DNA of 64,000 nucleotides. Source: Cryptomeria japonica (lineage: Eukaryota; Streptophyta; Pinopsida; Cupressales; Cupressaceae). The notes beneath the pieces were generated by a model, which was not told the DNA's origin, did no database searches, and saw only the letters and a list, made by a program, of their open reading frames with translations. The translations under genes were made by a program, and so were the position numbers. Within the stretch, counting starts at the first letter, position 1; every line of letters begins with the position of its first letter. The DNA lies in the NCBI RefSeq assembly GCF_030272615.1, contig NC_081413.1:443201038-443265037 (forward strand), read 5' to 3'. Shown in pieces: positions 58,591-64,000 of the stretch.

Positions 58591-61500
58591 AGTGTTCAAA
58601 AAGACTGAATTAGCTTTTAAAGCCTCTGCTATACCATCCAAAAAAGGAAAAGAAGCTAGCACTAGTGGTGAACCTAGACAAAGTAGAGAAATGGATGATG
58701 AGGAGATTCTGATGGCATTTGAAGCTCTCCTTCCCCGGAAGCTTCCTAAAGGAACCAATAAATACAAAGGTAAGATACCTTTGAAATGCTTTTCTTGTAA
58801 CTAGATAGGACATATTGCTATAAACTATCCTAATGGCGATAAAAAGGACAAACCAGAAAGGTTCAAGAAATTCAAAGGAGGAAACTAGAGAAACTGTTTT
58901 GTGGCAGTTGATGAAGGTGTCACAGATGAAGATTCAGAGGATGAAGAAAATGAAGATATTGTGCTTGTTTCTATCAAAGAAGATGTGTCAGACAAGAAGG
59001 CTCTTGTCTCCCGGTTTGATAATTCCAATGACTGGATCATTAACAGTGGCTGTTCTCACCATATGACTGGTGACCGGAGCAAGTTTCTATCCTTGGAGGA
59101 GTATGATGGAGGTGTGGTTCACTTTGGAAATGATGCACCATGCATGGTCAAAGGCAGAGGGTCCATCTCTCTGAATGGAAAGAGCAGTGCTGACAATGTG
59201 TACTAGTTTGATGGTCTCAGACACAACCTTTTGAGTGTTGCCCAGCAGAATGACAGTGGCCTCACTCTAGAATTCAAGAATGGAGTTTGTAGAATCAAAG
59301 GAAAAGATGGTGAATTGGTGGCCACCGGCATGCAGACCAAAGGTAACCTATTTCATCTGAATGCAAATATAAGTACATGTCTTATGGCTAAGTTTGATGA
59401 TAGCTGGATATGGCATAGGAGATTCTACCATGTAAACTTTGATAACATTATGAAGGCTAGTAAGATCAAGGCGGTTAGAGGGTTGTCGGTGCTAAGAAGA
59501 CCGGATAACACCTTGTGCAAAGAGTGTCAATTGGGGAAAATGTCTTCCTCAACCTTTAAAGGTAAATCTTTCACTGCTGAAAACTTTCTTGATCTTGTGC
59601 ATACTGATTTGTGTGGTCCTATGAAAACTAGAAATGTGTAGGGTGATAGGTACTTCATGATTCTCACTGATGACTGCTCAAGAATGATGTAGGTCACATT
59701 CTTGAAAGACAAGTTTGAAGCCTTTGTGAAATTCAAAGCTTTCAGAGCATTAGTGGAGAAGGAAAGTGGTAAAAGGATCAAGTGTCTCAGAACTGATCAA
59801 GGAGGGGAATTCACTTCCGGTGAATTCAACAAGTATTGTGAAGAATTTGGCATCAAGAGGCAACTATCTACCCCCCAGACTCCGCAATAGAATGGCCTAG
59901 TAGAGAGGAATAACTGGACTATGGTTGAAGCAGCTAGAACCATGTTGATTCAAGGAAAGGTAGCTCACACCTTTTGGAGAGAAGTGGTGAGCAGTGCAGT
60001 CTACACAATGAACTGGGTACTCATCAAGAAAGGTAAGGATAAAACTCCTTATGAGTACTGGACTGGAAAGACACCTGTGGTTAGCTACTTTAGAGTGTTT
60101 GGTAGCAAATGTTACATCAAGAGGAGTGAACACCAGAGAAAATTTGATGCAAAATGTGATGAGGGAATATTCCTAGGATATTCCACCAAGAGTAAAGCTC
60201 TCAAGTGTTACAACAATAGGACTCAGAGAATTATGGAATGTATCAATGTAAGAGTTGATGAATCCTCTGAGAAAACTAAGGAAACTAGCAGTGAGCAAGC
60301 TGTAAATGAACCGGTCGCAACCTTCTGGGAACCGATTGTCAGTCAGTCAAGTACCAGTAATAGTGTTCCTAAACTGGTGAATGCTGATACTGATGAAGAT
60401 GAGGATGAAGAGGAAAAGCAAGAAGAACCAGTCAAGACCATTCCTCGGTATGTCAAGCTGAATCATGATCCTAAGCAGATCATAGGAGATAAGGATGTAG
60501 GAATCCTTACAATAAGAAAGATCAGAGAAAACTCATGTATGTTCTCTGAATTTGAGCCTAAATCATTCAAAGAGGCTCATAAAGATGAAGACTGGATCAA
60601 GGCAATGGAAGAGGAACTTGACCAGATAGAGAAAAATGGTACATGGTCCTTGGTACCTACACCAGAGCATAAAAATGTCATTGGCACCAAATGGGTGTTC
60701 AGAAACAAGTTGAATGAGGATGGCACAATGATGAGGAACAAAGCCAAATTGGTGTGCAAGGGATATGCTCAAGAAGAAGGAGAATACTATGGAGAAACCT
60801 TTTCTCCTATAGCCAGATTGGAAGGAGTTCATATGCTTCTTGCATATGCAACTTTTAAAGGCGTCAAAGTATATCAAATGGATGTAAAATCAACATTCCT
60901 AAATGGTGTACCTAAAGAGGAGGTGTATATTGAGCAACCAGATGGGTTTGCCCTATCTAGAGATAGTGACATGGTATGTAGGCTACATAAAGCCTTATAT
61001 GGTCTAAAGCAAGCACCTAGGGCATGGTATGAGCGTCTTCATTCCCATCTTGTTGGGTTTGAGAGAACAAGTGAAGATAGTAATATCTACTCGAATCTGA
61101 AGGAGATCAGATCCTAATCTATGAGGTATTTGTTGATGACATTGTCTTTGGTGGAGATGACAAGATGAGTCATGAGTTTGCTGTTGAGATGAAGGAAGAG
61201 TTTGAGATGTCACTCATAGGGGAGATTAAGTTCTTCATTGGACTACAAATCCAATAGATGAAGGATGGAATCTTTATCACTTAGTCCAAGTATGTCAAAG
61301 AGGTGTTGAAGACCTTTGACATGGAAGATAGCAAACTGGTTGGTACACCGATAGTGACCGGTTGTAAACTATCCAAAGAGGATGACTCAGCATTGGTTGA
61401 TGAGAAGGAATACCAATCAATGATTGGTAGATTTCATTATGTAGTGCATAGCAGACTGGATATTGCACATGCAGTTGGCATTACTGCAAGGTTCTAGAAA

Positions 61501-62070
61501 ATTCCAAGAGAATCCCACTTGGTTGCAGTCAAGCAGATTCTTAGGTATCTAAAGGGAACTATTGACTATGGATTGTGGTATCCATATAGAAAGGACTTCA
61601 AATTGAAAGTGTTCACAGATGTTGATTGGGCTGGTAATGTAGATGACCGAAAGAGCACAACCAATGGTGCATTCTTCCTTGGTGGTGGACTGGTCTCATG
61701 GATGAGTAAAAAGTAGAGTTGTATCTCTTAGTCTATAGCAAAAGTGGAGTATGTTGCAACTTTTATGACCTGCACTCAGACAATTTGGATGAAGCATGTA
61801 CTGAAAGGCTTCAAAGTCCCTGTATCTAAACTGGTAAGTATATTATGTGATAACACAAGTGCTATCAATATTTCAAAGAATCCAATTTTACATTCTAGAA
61901 CCAAGCACTTTGAGCTTAAGTATCATTTCTTGAGGGAAAAGGTTCAGAACAAAGGGATTGCACTGGAGCATGTGTCCAGTAAGGAGTAGTTAGCAGACAT
62001 ATTCACCAAGCCTCTCCCAAAGACTATATTTACACACTTAAGAGGTGAATTAGGGGTACTTCCCCTTTAG
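58583..62070 (+). pseudogene. Copia C pol: knuckle, protease, integrase, RT, RNase H
   Basis: The zinc knuckle near 58790 has an internal TAG and its last Cys is Tyr. Protease reads DWIINSGCSHHM, so the catalytic Asp is Asn. Integrase is well preserved: WHRRFYHV and CKECQLGKM (zinc-binding), HTDLCGPM, RTDQGGEF and NGLVERNN (catalytic D, D, E). RT shows GTKWVFRNKLNEDG, YQMDVKSTFLNG, LYGLKQAPRAWYERL and, after one frameshift at about 61090-61098, FVDDIVFGG (catalytic box 61129-61140). RNase H shows FTDVDWAGNVDDRKSTTNG, LCDNTSAINISKNP and LADIFTKPL. Twelve stops in the two pol frames are all TAG, many at positions that are Gln in conserved motifs. The long open stretch 59921-61117 (398 codons) covers integrase C-terminus to RT. 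Confidence 0.92.
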
Positions 62071-62327
62071 GAGGTGAACTAAAGGTATATGCTCCACATT
62101 AGTCATGTATTGCATAGTCAAATCTTTCTTCAAGATTGATGTGTTGAAGGATGCCACTGCTTAGGGGAAGTAGCATAAGGAAATAGGGAATCTTGTGCCT
62201 CCACTTTGGCATTGTTGTCAAAGGGGGAGAAGATGTCAAGCAAAAAAGATATCTGCAAAAATTGGGAGAGAAAATGTGAAGCGGAGAGATATCTTTGTAT
62301 ATTGCCATCAATGCCAAAGGGGGAGAT
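62071..62327 (+). promoter_or_regulatory. 3' untranslated region and polypurine tracts of copia C
   Basis: A secondary tract TTGTTGTCAAAGGGGGAGAA (62212-62231) and the primary tract AAAGGGGGAGAT (62316-62327) are separated by about 90 bp. The primary tract abuts the 3' LTR. The duplicated arrangement parallels the pol-less element. Confidence 0.75.
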
Positions 62328-63878
62328 TGTTGCCATTATGTGAACCAGTATGTGGACATAATGACATTGTATGTTTTCATTGATGTCAATATGTTGAAGA
62401 GGTATGAACTGGCATATGTGAGAACCGGTATAACACTGTGAACCAACATTTGTGCTAAAGTGAAGCGGTGTGCTTGTTCAAGATGACCCGGCATATGGTT
62501 ATGGGAACCGACACATGGAAGTGTTGTATGACTACTGGTTGGTAGTCTCAACTTCAAGGTTACCGGTTGAAGTGCTTCAAGTCTGTATGGCTCAACCGGT
62601 GATCTTTGTGTAATGAGTAAGCAGTATAACAAAGAACAGATCATGTTGCCACGTTAGCCTTGTGGATGTGAAGGATCTTGCATGAAGAAGACTATCCCTA
62701 TCTACCTTGGGAATGTGCAAAGTTTGTAAATGGTGAAAATGCATGATGGATTATCAGCCACTCTGAAATCAGTGGATAATCAACGATGGAGAATGTCTTG
62801 AGATTTATTCAAACATCTGTTGCATTTAATACAGTATGATTAATGGTTAGGATTGAACTGTTTGAATTCCTTAACCTAACATGTCTAGGGTTTAGGGTTT
62901 ATGCTACCGACCTATTTGTTGTCCTATAAGGTTGATGTTGTGACTCTTTAGAGGTTGTTGGCAAAATTTGTGTGTGAGTATCTAAGAGAAGGGATACATG
63001 ATTCTTGCTAGACCAGAGGAGAGAAGTGATACCTGCAGAGTGTAAGTGCAGAAGGTGAAGAGGAGCTTAAGTGGATCTGCATTGGCATTGAGTGTTGTTA
63101 CCAGATCATTGAAATACCTGTTGATCTCTAACCACCTCAACAGTTGGAAAATCCCCTAGTAGGGTAGCCTTAACCGGCTTGCTGTAAATCCCTTAACAGG
63201 GTAACTCAAAGTTATTGAGATCTAGAAAGCTAGAGAGCTCTGGAAATCCTTTAGCTATTGAGTTTTTGATATCCTCTAACAAGGTACCCTTAATAGGGTT
63301 TAACCCTTAACTGAGTATTGTAGCCATCGCTTAACCGAGTGATCTCTAATAGGATCGGTTCCTAGTAGAACCTTTTGTAATGTCTTTAACCAGACAAGGC
63401 TTCTAACAGAGCGGACTTCCAAAGAGTTCAACAACAAGCTTGTGGGTATTCTTCCCCACTGTGGTTTTTCCCAGTTGGGTTTCCACGTGAAATATATGTG
63501 TGTCATATGTGATGCTTTTATCTTGTGATGCTTTGTTATTGCCTGTTAAGCATAGAATGGTTTTGTGTTTTATGCCTGTCAATAAAACATGTTGAACTAG
63601 CTGTTGTGAAGATATGATGATAGATTACCTTTTCTTACATAAGGGTGAAATGGTAGTGTAGTTCTGAGTTTAGTGGAAAGCTAAGTGAGTAACCGGTTTA
63701 TGATTGTTTTAGTTGTTCTGGGTTTTACTAGTTGCACTCTATTTCAAACTGGTGTCATTATTTGCCAATCATTTGGAGTAATTGTAGTTGAACCGGTTTA
63801 GGACTGTATTTTTTCTGTACTGATTCACCCCCCCTCTCAGTACCGGTTTGGTACTATTTGCTCATCATTAAGTTATCG
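62328..63878 (+). repeat. 3' LTR of copia C
   Basis: 1,551 bp, collinear with the 5' LTR. It keeps the telo-box, TATA-like motif, R/U5 array and copia U5 motif, and is followed by TTGAG. Confidence 0.9.
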
Positions 63879-63883
63879 TTGAG

Positions 63884-64000
63884 TGTAGGACAATTGGTGG
63901 ATAAGGTATTTCAATTACAGTTCAAGGATGGAAAATGCAAAATCATTAATAGATCTGGTTTGGAGATTACAACCGGTACACAGACAAAAGGTAATATATT
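63884..64000 (+). pseudogene. Copia B polyprotein, continuation after nested element
   Basis: Translation gives VGQLVDKVFQLQFKDGKC followed by KIINRSGLEITTGTQTKGNI. This is the pre-integrase segment that normally follows HNLLS in copia polyproteins. Including the TTGAG copy it rejoins the frame broken at 56373. It runs off the window. Confidence 0.85.

Larger units (their letters stand above)
56374..63878 (+). mobile_element. Complete Ty1/copia element C, nested in copia B (7.5 kb)
   Basis: LTRs at 56374-57925 and 62328-63878 are nearly equal in length (1,552 and 1,551 bp). The target duplication TTGAG lies at 56369-56373 and 63879-63883, and the host reading frame rejoins across it. The 5' LTR start has mutated from TGTTGCC to TTTTGGC and the 3' LTR end from CA to CG. 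In the first 250 bp the LTRs differ at roughly one position in ten by eye, mostly transitions, so insertion is fairly old. Gag-pol is decayed. Confidence 0.93.
53857..64000 (+). mobile_element. Copia element B (host of a nested insertion), runs past the window end
   Basis: A 5' LTR, primer site and gag to protease precede 56373. The same protein then resumes at 63884 after a nested copia element. Leftward it ends ...RHNLLS and rightward it continues SVGQLVDK, a contiguous copia motif (HNLLSVGQL). The 3' part, including integrase, RT and the 3' LTR, lies beyond the window. Confidence 0.85.

Noticed and set aside
58583-62070. TAG read as glutamine (stop reassignment or programmed suppression)
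   Set aside because: TAG also replaces a probable Trp, frameshifts and TGA/TAA codons occur in sister elements, and a plant nucleus uses the standard code. Decay explains it better.
1-64000. tRNA or rRNA genes
   Set aside because: The only tRNA-like matches are 13-14 base primer sites after LTRs. No cloverleaf or rRNA core sequence was seen.

Overview
The window reads as repeat-rich nuclear DNA of a land plant, probably a seed plant with a large, heavily methylated genome. The evidence is plant Ty1/copia and Ty3/gypsy LTR retrotransposons primed by initiator tRNA-Met, nested insertions, very long LTRs, telo-box motifs, and C-to-T decay at CG and CHG sites. A gymnosperm would fit, but nothing in the sequence fixes the species. 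I see no intact host gene and no tRNA, rRNA or CRISPR. Every recognisable coding stretch is transposon-derived and broken.

Layout. 1-1282: tail of an LTR element with its 3' LTR. 1283-19276: a non-coding complex built from a 336-bp tandem-repeat family. It is arranged as inverted arms A (+), B (-) and C (+) around alternating TA/TG microsatellites. Three long solo-LTR-like insertions interrupt it (3924-8416, 10475-14268, 15495-18998); the first two are diverged copies of one family. 19277-20713: a possible CACTA-like terminus, a roughly 640-bp polypurine tract and AT-rich DNA. 20714-33330: two head-to-tail copies of a gypsy element with a 4.1-kb LTR. The first copy is cut in reverse transcriptase by an antisense copia relic; the second has lost half its LTR plus the zinc-knuckle/protease region. 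33331-37634: mostly featureless AT-rich DNA with an unidentified minus-strand coding relic and a DUF4283-like relic. 37635-43889: a structurally complete copia element (369/370-bp LTRs, TSD AAACC) with a decayed gag-pol. 45495-53453: a pol-less LTR element with a gag carrying five CCHC knuckles and a second large reading frame of about 1,115 codons. 53857 to the window end: a copia element split by a second, complete copia element (56374-63878, TSD TTGAG).

How the parts relate. In the complete copia elements a single polyprotein (gag, protease, integrase, RT, RNase H) would have acted on RNA copied between the LTRs. The 45495-53453 element has LTR ends, primer site and polypurine tracts of copia type but no pol, so it probably depended on copia enzymes made elsewhere. 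Its long second frame is the most unusual object in the window.
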